64,000 nucleotides of DNA, taken from the NCBI RefSeq assembly GCF_025947345.1, contig NZ_CP110011.1, forward strand, positions 620,001 through 684,000, read 5' to 3'. Each line of letters begins with the position of its first letter. The stretch's first letter is position 1. Of this stretch, positions 17,929 through 25,940 are shown in pieces. A program made the translations under genes and the position numbers. The DNA comes from Flavobacterium sp. N502536. Lineage in GTDB: Bacteria; Bacteroidota; Bacteroidia; Flavobacteriales; Flavobacteriaceae. The notes below the pieces were generated by a model. The model did not search any database, was not told the DNA's origin, and worked only from the letters and a program-made list of their open reading frames with translations.

Positions 17929-18969
17929 ATGCTGAAAATAAAACATTTTCTATGGTTGCTGCTTCCGCTGATGTGGAGCTGCTCTGATCAGGAAGAGGAG
18001 TATGTAAACATTCCTTTAGAGTTTACAGTACCTTCCAATTTTCCTGCTTTAGCCTATAATCTTGCGCAAAATCCCCCGACCGAAAAAGGATTTGAACTGG
18101 GTAAAAAACTATTCTATGACGGACGTTTAGCGTCAGACGGAGTAGTTTCCTGTGGCTTTTGTCACATACAGGCCAATGCTTTCACCCATCACGGACACAC
18201 CGTAAGTCACGGTGTAAACGATGCTCAGGGAACACGAAACACGCCATCGATTCAGAATCTGGCCTATCAGCCAATATTTATGTACGATGGAGCCGCAGAC
18301 CATTTAGACCTGCAACCTATCGTTCCCTTAACAAGTATTATCGAAATGAATGGCGATTTGAATACCATTTTAAAGATGATGAAAGGCGACAAGGAATACC
18401 AAAAATTATTTGGACAGGCTTTTACCGATGGAGAAATCTCAACCGAAAATATGCTGAAAGCACTTTCGCAGTTTATGGTTATGGTAACTTCTTCCAATTC
18501 AAAGTTTGACAAATACAGACGAAAAGAAGCCGGCGGAACTTTAACCGCTGATGAATTGGCCGGATATGATTTATTCAAATCAAAATGTGCTTCCTGTCAT
18601 GCCACCGACTTACAGACAGATAACTCATTTCGCAACAACGGCCTGGCCGTAAACCCAATGATCAATGATGTTGGAAGATATAAAGTCACTGAGCTAGCAA
18701 GCGATTATTACAAATTTAAAGTGCCCAGTTTACGCAATGTAGAAGTCTCAGGACCTTATATGCACGACGGACGATTTGGCACTTTGGAAGGTGTTTTAGA
18801 GCACTATGCACGCGGCATAGAATCTTCGCCAACTCTGGATCCGATATTAAAACAAAACGGAAAGTTTGGAATTACACTTTCTGAAACGGATAAAAAGCAA
18901 ATCATCGCTTTCCTTAAAACGTTAACCGATACAGACTACCTGACCAACAAACGTTTTGCTGAATATTAA
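17929..18969 (+). CDS. MbnH/MauG-like diheme cytochrome c peroxidase family lipoprotein
   Basis: The 346-residue protein has a lipoprotein signal (Cys18 in WSC). Two c-type heme sites follow, CGFCH at 75-79 and CASCH at 220-224, each in the setting usual for the CCP/MauG family (SDGVVSCGFCHIQ, FKSKCASCHATD). Later motifs YKFKVPSLRNVEVSGPYMHDG and DKKQIIAFLKTL are also family standards. It should sit in the periplasm on a lipid anchor. Next to an MbnP-like gene it is better read as an MbnH-type tryptophan oxidase than as a plain hydrogen-peroxide scavenger. That choice rests on context, not on a residue I can point to. Confidence 0.85.
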   Translation: MLKIKHFLWLLLPLMWSCSDQEEEYVNIPLEFTVPSNFPALAYNLAQNPPTEKGFELGKKLFYDGRLASDGVVSCGFCHIQANAFTHHGHTVSHGVNDAQGTRNTPSIQNLAYQPIFMYDGAADHLDLQPIVPLTSIIEMNGDLNTILKMMKGDKEYQKLFGQAFTDGEISTENMLKALSQFMVMVTSSNSKFDKYRRKEAGGTLTADELAGYDLFKSKCASCHATDLQTDNSFRNNGLAVNPMINDVGRYKVTELASDYYKFKVPSLRNVEVSGPYMHDGRFGTLEGVLEHYARGIESSPTLDPILKQNGKFGITLSETDKKQIIAFLKTLTDTDYLTNKRFAEY

Positions 18970-19052
18970 AAATACGGTAATAGTCTGCCCGATACTTTCT
19001 TCTGTGAAAATTTGTGCAGGCTGTAGCCAAAAAAACATAATGAAAACCGAAG

Positions 19053-19131
19053 TCCTAGCCCCGATAGAGGCGGTATCCTTTTGGGGTGATTTTTTTCACC
19101 CCAAAAGATAAAGCCGAAAGCGGGATTAGCT
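19053..19131 (+). ncRNA. Structured intergenic repeat (candidate Flavobacteria RNA motif)
   Basis: A three-part fold is visible. The outer stem pairs CTAGCCCCG (19055-19063) with CGGGATTAG (19121-19129), with one mismatch and one G-U pair. TATC/GATA (19074-19077, 19107-19110) lies inside it. The central perfect 12-bp stem is CTTTTGGGGTGA (19078-19089) with 19096-19107, closing a T6 loop. I recall similar sequences scattered between genes in Flavobacterium genomes. It may be related to the Flavo-1 RNA motif or be a repeat element; this needs a covariance search. Confidence 0.5.
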
Positions 19132-19147
19132 TCTAAAAAAAAATAAA

Positions 19148-20107
19148 ATGAAAAAGATATTAGTAATGTTCACCTTTTTGATTGGTTTATCAGCCTTTAG
19201 TTTCACCGCAAAAGACAGTATTTCTGCCTTCACTTTCCAACGTATGGCCCTGATGGAAGATTTTGACTGTGATGCCTGCGGCTGTTCTGCAAGTGGCGGG
19301 AGTATGGGGTTTAGCTCTATGCTGAACAATAATTTTGTGGGACTGAGATATTTCAAACAAAGTTATACCAGCCGTGACGGGATTTTTGCAAACTCTCCCT
19401 GGATTGATGAAAATTTCAACACGGTTCAGGCATGGGCGCGCATCCCGCTTACAGAGAAAATGCAAATTTCGGCATTGGTTCCCTATCATTTTCATGAAAG
19501 AAAACTAACCGCTGGAACCGAAAGCATCGCCGGTTTAGGAGATATTACGGTGATGGCTTTGTACACCGTTTTTGAAACACAAAAGGACAGTACATTCTTT
19601 ACGCATAAAATAAATCTGGGTGGTGGTGTTAAAATTCCGACTGGAAAATTTACGGAAGCCAACAATTTAGGAAGCGTCAACCAGAGTTTTCAATTGGGAA
19701 CCGGGAGCTGGGACTTTCCATTGGTTTCAGAATATGTAGTGAAACATAAAAACTTGGGATTAAACACTACGCTGAATTATATTTTTAAAACACAAAACAG
19801 CAAAAATTACCAGTACGGCGATCAGTTTAACTATGCCGCAACCTTCTTTTATTTGTTTGATACAAAATCGATTCAGATTGTTCCCCAAGCCGGACTGGCA
19901 GGAGAACTTTACCAAACGAATAAACAGCACAATCTGAATTTACCCAATACAGCCGGTGATATTTTGTTTGGAAAATTTGGTATTGAAGCCGGAAAAGATA
20001 AATTTTCGATCGGTGTAAATGCAATGCTTCCTATTACTCAAAATCTGTCCAATGGCAATATGGAAGCCAATTACAGATGGAGTATTAATTTGAATTATAC
20101 TTTATAA
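19148..20107 (+). CDS. Outer-membrane beta-barrel protein with DCDACGC motif, MbnP cluster
   Basis: The 319-residue protein has a signal peptide (about 1-21) and a mature N-terminus with a compact cysteine motif DCDACGCSASGGSMG (Cys41, 44, 46). The remainder is amphipathic beta-strands with aromatic belts, ending in YRWSINLNYTL, as expected of an outer-membrane barrel or transporter-like protein. The Cys patch could hold a metal such as copper. It is the fourth gene of the cluster with the Cys protein, MbnP-like and MbnH-like genes, and is separated from the last by the structured repeat. I infer a role in metal handling at the outer membrane; the substrate is unknown. Confidence 0.7.
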   Translation: MKKILVMFTFLIGLSAFSFTAKDSISAFTFQRMALMEDFDCDACGCSASGGSMGFSSMLNNNFVGLRYFKQSYTSRDGIFANSPWIDENFNTVQAWARIPLTEKMQISALVPYHFHERKLTAGTESIAGLGDITVMALYTVFETQKDSTFFTHKINLGGGVKIPTGKFTEANNLGSVNQSFQLGTGSWDFPLVSEYVVKHKNLGLNTTLNYIFKTQNSKNYQYGDQFNYAATFFYLFDTKSIQIVPQAGLAGELYQTNKQHNLNLPNTAGDILFGKFGIEAGKDKFSIGVNAMLPITQNLSNGNMEANYRWSINLNYTL

Positions 20108-20156
20108 ACCTGACATTGATTCTGTACAAAATCCAGAAATAATATCTAATCCCTAA

Positions 20157-20188
20157 TTGCAAATGTAGTTAGGGATTTTTTATATTTG
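20157..20188 (+). promoter_or_regulatory. Promoter of the DUF2306-YARHG pair
   Basis: TTG at 20157-20159 and TATATTTG at 20181-20188 are separated by 21 nt, close to the Bacteroidota consensus. The -7 box covers the in-frame TTG at 20186, so translation probably begins at the later TTG 20216. Confidence 0.65.
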
Positions 20189-20215
20189 AACAATCTAAAT
20201 ACACTCAATCAAAAA

Positions 20216-20851
20216 TTGAAAAAAAATCTTTGGCACTCATTGCGACTCATCTGGACTATTTGCTTTAGTTTTTTTTTCATTCTAATGATTAAAATAACAT
20301 GGCAGTACATACCGCTAAAAAGTGACGTCGCTTTTCTTCAAATAAAGCAAACCGAGATTAGCCAGATTCCTTTTTATTATCCAATATTTTACGTTCATGT
20401 TTACTCGGCTATTTTTATTTTGTTTGCCGGTTTCTTTCAGTTTAATGCTGCTATTTTAAAAAAATATCCCGCAACACATAGAAACATCGGTAAATTTTAT
20501 GTTCTTGTCGTGCTTTTTTTAAGTGCACCTTCTGGTTTCTTTATTGGTCTTTTTGCAAACGGTGGTCTTTACTCTAAAATCTCTTTTACTACTTTGTCTC
20601 TTCTTTGGTTTTATTTTACACTCAAAGGTTTTTCTTCTATAAAAAACAAAAACATCGAGCAGCATAAAGCCTTTATGTTGCGAAGTTTTGCTTTAACATT
20701 TTCTGCAATAACATTACGTTTTTGGAAGGTTATTCTTGTATATTTGTTTCAACCAGCACCTATGGATGTCTATCAAATTATTGCATGGCTAGGCTGGATT
20801 CCTAATTTATTAATCGTTGAGTATTATCTTTATAACCAATTAAAAAAATGA
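20216..20851 (+). CDS. DUF2306 family integral membrane protein
   Basis: The start is set at TTG 20216 because the earlier TTG lies within the promoter -7 box; the residue after is a Lys-rich MKKNLWHSLRLIW, suitable for an N-terminus. The 211-residue protein has about six hydrophobic segments. It carries the DUF2306 features HVYSAIFILFAGFFQF, THRNIGKFYVLVVLF and EQHKAFMLRSFALTFSAITLR, with histidines facing the membrane in two helices. Relatives are sometimes called heme or redox membrane proteins, but no function is settled. The last codons overlap the start of the YARHG lipoprotein by 4 bp (ATGA), so the two are translationally coupled. Confidence 0.82.
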   Translation: MKKNLWHSLRLIWTICFSFFFILMIKITWQYIPLKSDVAFLQIKQTEISQIPFYYPIFYVHVYSAIFILFAGFFQFNAAILKKYPATHRNIGKFYVLVVLFLSAPSGFFIGLFANGGLYSKISFTTLSLLWFYFTLKGFSSIKNKNIEQHKAFMLRSFALTFSAITLRFWKVILVYLFQPAPMDVYQIIAWLGWIPNLLIVEYYLYNQLKK

Positions 20852-21738
20852 AAAAACTTTTTTGTCTACTAGTATCTATATTACTTTTTTCCTGTAATTC
20901 TAAAGAGAAAAAAATGACAAAAGACATCGCCGAAGATCAGCCTAAAGAAATTAGAACCGATTTATATGGCTCCTACGTAGGTGATTTTACAATTCTGGAA
21001 CGCGATACAACAAGACCTGAAAAAGAAAACCATATCAATAAGATTAACATTCTGATCAAAAAAATCACATCCTCAGAAGTTACAGGGCAAAGTATAGTTG
21101 CCGGAAACAGCAGACGACTTACTGGTGAAATGACTATAGAAGGAAACACTGTTCATTTTAGACTAAATGAACCTGGCGACGATAAAAATGATGGCGTTTT
21201 TGATTTTGAAATAAAAAATGACACGCTTTTAGTAGGAACATGGACTGCTAACAACACTAAAAAAGAAGTTAGGAAAAGAAAATTTGAACTCACCAAAAAA
21301 GAATTCAAGTATAACCCGAATGTAATGCTTCCGGAGGAAGGAATGTATATCGATTATGCAAATCCAAAAGAGAAAGAAGTAACAGAGGTAAATGATGATC
21401 CTGAAGTTAAAGAGACCGAAACTTATATGGAAACGGTCTATAGAGCCGCGTCAGAAAGTATTATTTTACTAAATTCCTCCACACAAAAATTAAAAGAATC
21501 TGATATTAAAAACCTAAAGAAAATTGATTTAGAGATTCTTAGAAATACCATTTTTGCCAGACATGGGCTCACTTTTAAAACGAAAACAGTTCGTCAGTTT
21601 TTTGATAATATTGAATGGTATATCCCTGTCTCGGATGATGTTAATAGTGAATTAACATCGGTCGAAAAAGAAAATATTGTTTTATTAAAACGTTTTGAAA
21701 AATATGCCGAAGACAATTACGACTCTTTTGGAAGATAG
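20848..21738 (+). CDS. YARHG domain lipoprotein
   Basis: The 296-residue lipoprotein (Cys16 in LFSC) has two parts. Residues 35-150 form a beta-rich module with LYGSYVGDFTI and GEMTIEGNTVHFRL. The C-terminal 80 residues form a YARHG domain, marked by LEILRNTIFARHGLTFKTKTVRQFFDNIEWY and a VEKENIVLLKRFEKY helix. YARHG domains are extracytoplasmic and thought to bind wall or surface ligands; the exact role is unknown. It is coupled by a 4-bp overlap to the DUF2306 gene. Transcription ends at the hairpin 21800-21854. Confidence 0.88.
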   Translation: MKKLFCLLVSILLFSCNSKEKKMTKDIAEDQPKEIRTDLYGSYVGDFTILERDTTRPEKENHINKINILIKKITSSEVTGQSIVAGNSRRLTGEMTIEGNTVHFRLNEPGDDKNDGVFDFEIKNDTLLVGTWTANNTKKEVRKRKFELTKKEFKYNPNVMLPEEGMYIDYANPKEKEVTEVNDDPEVKETETYMETVYRAASESIILLNSSTQKLKESDIKNLKKIDLEILRNTIFARHGLTFKTKTVRQFFDNIEWYIPVSDDVNSELTSVEKENIVLLKRFEKYAEDNYDSFGR

Positions 21739-21799
21739 GTGTTTTTAGCCACAAATATCGCTTTAAAAAAGGTTCAAAGTAGCAAAGGGACAAAGTTTT

Positions 21800-21854
21800 T
21801 TAGCCATGAATTCACGAATGTTTAATCAAAATACATTCGTGAATTCGTGGCTAA
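21800..21854. terminator. Long hairpin between convergent genes
   Basis: A 21-bp stem (21800-21820 with 21834-21854, one mismatch) encloses a 13-nt loop. It lies between the convergent YARHG and trmH-like genes and can act for both, although the flanking T-runs are weak. Confidence 0.65.
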
Positions 21855-21861
21855 ATATTTT

Positions 21862-22542
21862 CTATCTGGGATTTTCTTCGTAGTACCTTGCTTCAATTCG
21901 TTTAATATCTTTAATCGAATTTTTCGCCCAGGCCAAACGTTTCTCCAGAATTTCTTCTTCGGATAAATGCCAGTCGATATCTGATTTTTGCAGTCGGTTT
22001 GTTAGGTTTTGAATGATAATGGCCGCCGAAACTGAAATATTCAGACTCTCGGTAAAACCAACCATTGGAATTTTAAGAAAACCATCGGCTTTATCTAAAA
22101 TTTCCTGTGACAATCCGTCTCTCTCGGTTCCAAAGAATAATGCACTGGGTTTTGTAATATCAAAATCTTCCAGCAAACAGTCATTTTCATGCGGTGTGGT
22201 AGCAATAATCTGATAGCCCTGATTTTTTAACGTCGAAATGCAGGTACTAACGGAGTCGTACTGATGAATATCTACCCATTTTTGGGCTCCCATCGCGATT
22301 TCTTTATCGATTTTTTTTCCGTAACGCTGTTCGATCACATTAAGTTCCTGAATTCCAAAAACCTCACAACTGCGCATCACAGCGCTAGTATTGTGCATCT
22401 GAAAAACATCTTCTACCGCAATTGTAAAGTGCTTTGTACGGTTTCCGAGTACTTTCAGAAATTTTTCTTTTCGGTTATCGGTTAATATATTTTCAAGGAA
22501 AGCGAGGTAATCTAAATCAATCATTTCAATCTTATTTGTCAC
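21862..22542 (-). CDS. SpoU/TrmH family RNA 2'-O-methyltransferase
   Basis: The 226-residue protein shows the three SPOUT motifs in order: NTSAVMRSCEVFG (motif 1, about 50-62), ALFFGTERDGLS (motif 2) and FTESLNISVSAAIIIQNL (motif 3). An N-terminal helical part precedes them and a C-terminal helix LAWAKNSIKDIKRIEARY follows. These match TrmH, which 2'-O-methylates G18 in the tRNA D-loop. An internal ATG seven codons in is an alternative start. It is followed downstream by a long hairpin and is a separate unit from the sulfation genes, whose last stop is 46 bp upstream. Confidence 0.92.
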   Translation of the reverse strand: MTNKIEMIDLDYLAFLENILTDNRKEKFLKVLGNRTKHFTIAVEDVFQMHNTSAVMRSCEVFGIQELNVIEQRYGKKIDKEIAMGAQKWVDIHQYDSVSTCISTLKNQGYQIIATTPHENDCLLEDFDITKPSALFFGTERDGLSQEILDKADGFLKIPMVGFTESLNISVSAAIIIQNLTNRLQKSDIDWHLSEEEILEKRLAWAKNSIKDIKRIEARYYEENPR

Positions 22543-22588
22543 AAAAATACATTTTAAATAAAACAGAAAGAAAAATTCAGGATTATTT

Positions 22589-23557
22589 TCAATGTGCCGC
22601 GTCCTCTAACAGCATATTCCCCAATCTCTCATGCAAACTGTTTACCTCTGTTAAATCGATCTCTAAAACTTCTTCATTAAAGGAGTCCCCTGTAAAAACC
22701 GCTTTTTCATTTTTAGAATGTGTCTGAAGTCGCCCGTACATTCCCTCAAGTTCATCAGCACTATAATCGACTGCCATAAAGGAGATAAACTTTTCAATGA
22801 CACTCTTCATCCCGTCGTTATAATTGAGTTTGACAACATTTTGATCGGTTTTATAAAAATCCAGAAAGCCCTGAAAATATTTCTCCAGCACCAATGCTCC
22901 GTATTGCTGGAAACTAATCTCACTAATTTCTTTAGCAGAAATTCCAAAAACCTCAGGAGGCAGTAAATTCGGAACCATATGCATTCCCATCATTTTTTGA
23001 TGTGATTTTAAAACTTCTGTCGGATTTCTGTAAAGCAAAGCAAAAGGCAGTTCCGGGAAGGTCGATCTCAGATAATTGGCTTTAAAAATATGCCAGGCAT
23101 CCAGTTTTACAATTAAATTCTGTTGCTCCGGAAATCTTTTCTGACCTAAGAAAGTTAGCAATGCTTTTAAAAGTGCACTTTTTTTCTCCAAGCCAAAATT
23201 ATGACTTCTTAAAATCTCGTCGATAAGGGGTGCTTCCGAAATCATGATGTTTTCAGCCGAAGTAGCCAGTGACTGACTTAACATTGTAGATCCGCATCGC
23301 GAAACATGAAACACCAAAGCTTTTAACTCGACCGAAGCAAGCTCCTGAGACCACTCGATTAAATTTTCGACCGTACTAACGGCTTTAAACGAACTGGAAT
23401 TATACGCATGGCTTTTACATTTAGAAATGGTTTCATCAAAAAAAGGATCAATATACCTTTTGTCGCCCAGGTACAGCCATTCCAGATAAACCTCATTTTC
23501 TTTCTCAATCAACTTATAGGGAATCCAATTAAATAAAGGGTGATTTGTATTTTTCAT
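22589..23557 (-). CDS. PAPS-dependent sulfotransferase family protein
   Basis: The 322-residue cytosolic protein has the sulfotransferase phosphate-binding loop HVSRCGSTMLSQ at 84-95. The second PAPS contact region is LLYRNPTEVLKSHQ (about 174-187), with Arg and Ser in the positions used for the 3' phosphate. It would move a sulfuryl group from PAPS to a hydroxyl or amine. Its gene starts 9 bp after the hydroxylase gene ends, and an APS kinase gene lies just upstream, so donor synthesis, hydroxylation and sulfation are encoded together. The acceptor is unknown. Confidence 0.85.
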   Translation of the reverse strand: MKNTNHPLFNWIPYKLIEKENEVYLEWLYLGDKRYIDPFFDETISKCKSHAYNSSSFKAVSTVENLIEWSQELASVELKALVFHVSRCGSTMLSQSLATSAENIMISEAPLIDEILRSHNFGLEKKSALLKALLTFLGQKRFPEQQNLIVKLDAWHIFKANYLRSTFPELPFALLYRNPTEVLKSHQKMMGMHMVPNLLPPEVFGISAKEISEISFQQYGALVLEKYFQGFLDFYKTDQNVVKLNYNDGMKSVIEKFISFMAVDYSADELEGMYGRLQTHSKNEKAVFTGDSFNEEVLEIDLTEVNSLHERLGNMLLEDAAH

Positions 23558-23566
23558 TTTCAGTAT

Positions 23567-24250
23567 TTATTTGGATTGTAAATCGGCGATAATCTGGACT
23601 CCTGCTGCCGACGGATTTCTGGAAAGTTCTGCAATAATCTGTTGTTTCATCTCGTCAGAGTACTGTTCTTTTTTTCGGGAATAATGAATATCAAAACCCA
23701 TCTCCGTGAATAATTGATCCGACCATTCATTTCGGATACAATCCAACGTGAGATGGATACGAGCTTCAGCACTTTTGTTTGCTACGCTATGCGGAAGCTG
23801 AAAATTAGCATACCAGCATTCCCCCATTTTCATAGGAACCAGTTTTTTATCCACATAAAAAAATACGTCAGGATTTGTTATGATCGGAACATGAATTCGA
23901 AAAAAGCCATCTTCATAAGAGGTATCATTATCAGTATGCTCTTTTATTTCGCTTTGAGGTCCTAACCGAAGCAAACGCACAGCCTCTTTTTCGCATTGAA
24001 ACCAATCCATAATCTCTTTAAAATAATGACACCGATCCAGTAGCTCCGTATTTTTATAGCCTTCGTTGGCAAAAGAAGTAATGTCGTTTATCAAACCCGA
24101 CTGGGATCTCAACGATACACTTGTCCAATTGCCTTCATAGCGGCCTGTATTAAAATGAGGCGTCCATAAATCGTTTTCACATAAAGCGAATTCTTTCTGC
24201 AATTTATCTATTGAAAAAGAAACGGGAAGTTTACTCGAAGAAGGATTCAT
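23567..24250 (-). CDS. Aspartyl/asparaginyl beta-hydroxylase family 2-oxoglutarate dioxygenase
   Basis: The 227-residue protein has the Asp/Arg-hydroxylase cupin core. His105 in EIKEHTDND and His154 in LPHSVANKS are the likely iron ligands, and Arg164 in AEARIHLTLD is the likely 2-oxoglutarate anchor. The FFRIHVPI and MKMGECWYANF strands are family standards. It would hydroxylate a peptide or amino-acid derivative using iron, oxygen and 2-oxoglutarate. The C-terminal 45 residues are extra and unlike the core. Placed between APS kinase and sulfotransferase genes, it may make the hydroxyl group that is then sulfated; this is inference. Confidence 0.85.
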   Translation of the reverse strand: MNPSSSKLPVSFSIDKLQKEFALCENDLWTPHFNTGRYEGNWTSVSLRSQSGLINDITSFANEGYKNTELLDRCHYFKEIMDWFQCEKEAVRLLRLGPQSEIKEHTDNDTSYEDGFFRIHVPIITNPDVFFYVDKKLVPMKMGECWYANFQLPHSVANKSAEARIHLTLDCIRNEWSDQLFTEMGFDIHYSRKKEQYSDEMKQQIIAELSRNPSAAGVQIIADLQSK

Positions 24251-24376
24251 ATGCGTTTTAAAAGATTAAATTAGTAAGTATTCCTGGGGCTTGTAAATAT
24301 ATAAATTTTACAAACGCTTTACCATCAAAGAAATAAGTAAAACCGTTCGGATTTGAAAACCTGCGGCCCTTAAACG

Positions 24377-24910
24377 TTAAGCCAAATCAGGCAAACTGTC
24401 TATAATAAAATCATACAGTTTATGGGTTGAAAAAGAAACCGTTTCGAAATCGGTTTTCAGTACTAAATCGGCGTTTACGGGAACCTCAAAAACATCACTT
24501 ATTCCGGTAAAATTATTTATTTTGTCACGGTCATTGTCGGGTAACAATGCTTTTTTATACAGTCCTTTTGGGTCTCTTTTGATTAAATTATTGATCGAAC
24601 AATCTAAATAAACCGTTCTGACAAACTCATAATTTCTCAACTCATTTCTCAAATTTTCATAAGGATTGATGACTGACATCAAAACAATCGTATCCGACAC
24701 CACAAAGTTTCGCCCGACATTAAAAAGCCGTCTGACGTTTTCACAGCGGTCTTCCTTAGAAAATCCCAGGTCTTTACAGATTGTTTTTCGATAGACATCG
24801 CCATCAATTATCTCTACTTTATAGTTTTTTTCCACCAACAACTGACGAACATTTTCAGCCAATGTCGTTTTACCTGAACCCGATAATCCTGTGAATTGTA
24901 TTAAAATCAT
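24377..24910 (-). CDS. cysC: Adenylyl-sulfate (APS) kinase
   Basis: The start is set at ATG 24910, which places Walker A GLSGSGKT at residues 8-15 as in the family; a longer frame begins at 24964. The 177-residue protein shows the APS-kinase motifs DGDVYRKTICKDLGFSKEDRCENVRR (in two blocks around 36-61), the mobile lid RDPKGLYKKAL and FTGISDVFEVPVNADLVLKT. It phosphorylates APS to PAPS, the donor for sulfotransferases. No ATP sulfurylase genes (cysD, cysN or sat) are in the window, so APS must come from elsewhere. The 126-bp gap to the hydroxylase gene on the same strand allows an operon. Confidence 0.93.
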   Translation of the reverse strand: MILIQFTGLSGSGKTTLAENVRQLLVEKNYKVEIIDGDVYRKTICKDLGFSKEDRCENVRRLFNVGRNFVVSDTIVLMSVINPYENLRNELRNYEFVRTVYLDCSINNLIKRDPKGLYKKALLPDNDRDKINNFTGISDVFEVPVNADLVLKTDFETVSFSTHKLYDFIIDSLPDLA

Positions 24911-25086
24911 TGAAAAACTCTTTTTTTTATTCCTCACTAAAACTAAATCATTTGCAAGATTCAAACAACAAGTATAAATACGCTTTTATGGTACCTCTAA
25001 ACTACTAAAAGAATTGTGCCAGCTGTACGCTTTTCTTCCAAAAATGAATCAGTAAATCACTATTTTTATCCTTTAATTAGAACAAA

Positions 25087-25779
25087 ATGAAAAAGAAGTT
25101 AGTTGTTTTAACCGGAGCCGGAATTAGTGCCGAAAGTGGAATCAAAACTTTTCGCGACAGCGATGGCTTATGGGAAGGCCATGATGTAATGGAGGTGGCT
25201 ACTCCTGAAGGCTGGAGAAAAAATCAGGAATTGGTTCTCGACTTTTACAACAAAAGGCGTCAGCAACTTAAAGAAGTAGAACCCAATGCCGGGCATAAAA
25301 TTCTGGCCGAATTAGAGCAGGATTTTGATGTGCACATTATCACTCAGAACGTAGACGATTTGCACGAACGCGCCGGAAGTACAAAAGTGCTGCATTTGCA
25401 TGGAGAATTACTAAAGGTACGAAGCACTCAAAACCAAAATATAATTTTAGACTGGACAGAGGATTTACATACCGGCGACACAGACCAAAACGGACATCAG
25501 TTACGCCCCCATATTGTATGGTTTGGCGAAGCTGTTCCGGCACTTGAAGAAGCAATTGAAATTACCGAAACAGCAGATTATTTTGCAGTCATTGGAACGT
25601 CGTTACAGGTATATCCCGCAGCAGGATTAATTTCATACACCTATTCGGTTACTCCCGTTTTTTATATTGACCCAAATCCAATTGCGATTCCGAATATTCA
25701 GAACAAAGTGGAAGTAATTGCCGAAGTAGCATCAAATGGTGTGGCGGCTCTCAGAGATCGCTTAAAAGCTGCACTCTAG
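25087..25779 (+). CDS. Sirtuin-type NAD-dependent deacylase lacking zinc cysteines
   Basis: The 230-residue protein has the sirtuin NAD motifs GAGISAESGIKTFRD (10-24), TQNVDDLHERAG (86-97), the catalytic His105 in LHLHG and GTSLQVYPAAG. Tyr54 and Arg57 in FYNKRR form the Y-x-x-R pair that marks class III desuccinylases/demalonylases such as CobB and SIRT5. The usual CxxC...CxxC zinc module is absent, and the protein contains no cysteine at all; the region between HGELL and RPHIVWFGE is only about 35 residues. It stands alone between divergent neighbours and ends at a strong terminator-like hairpin. Confidence 0.9.
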   Translation: MKKKLVVLTGAGISAESGIKTFRDSDGLWEGHDVMEVATPEGWRKNQELVLDFYNKRRQQLKEVEPNAGHKILAELEQDFDVHIITQNVDDLHERAGSTKVLHLHGELLKVRSTQNQNIILDWTEDLHTGDTDQNGHQLRPHIVWFGEAVPALEEAIEITETADYFAVIGTSLQVYPAAGLISYTYSVTPVFYIDPNPIAIPNIQNKVEVIAEVASNGVAALRDRLKAAL

Positions 25780-25799
25780 TTTTTGATTAGTATTTAGTT

Positions 25800-25880
25800 G
25801 TTAGTCCTTAGTCCCTAGTCCTTAGAAGTAAGATCCGAAGACTAACAACTAAGGACTAGGGACTAAAGACTAACCTTTTT
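25800..25880 (+). terminator. Terminator-like repeat hairpin built of TTAGTCC units
   Basis: Arms at 25800-25825 and 25849-25874 pair over 26 bp with one mismatch and are followed by a T-run. Each arm is a chain of near-heptamers (TTAGTCC, TTAGTCC, CTAGTCC), as in other low-complexity hairpins of this window. Confidence 0.75.
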
Positions 25881-25907
25881 TATCTGTTTTTATCCGCAAA
25901 TTCTGTT

Positions 25908-25915
25908 TATATTTG
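25908..25915 (+). promoter_or_regulatory. -7 promoter box of purB
   Basis: TATATTTG is an exact Bacteroidota -7 box, 25 nt before the purB start codon. No clean TTG lies at the expected -33 distance. Confidence 0.5.
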
Positions 25916-25940
25916 TGCCTTTCGAACAAACAACATAACA

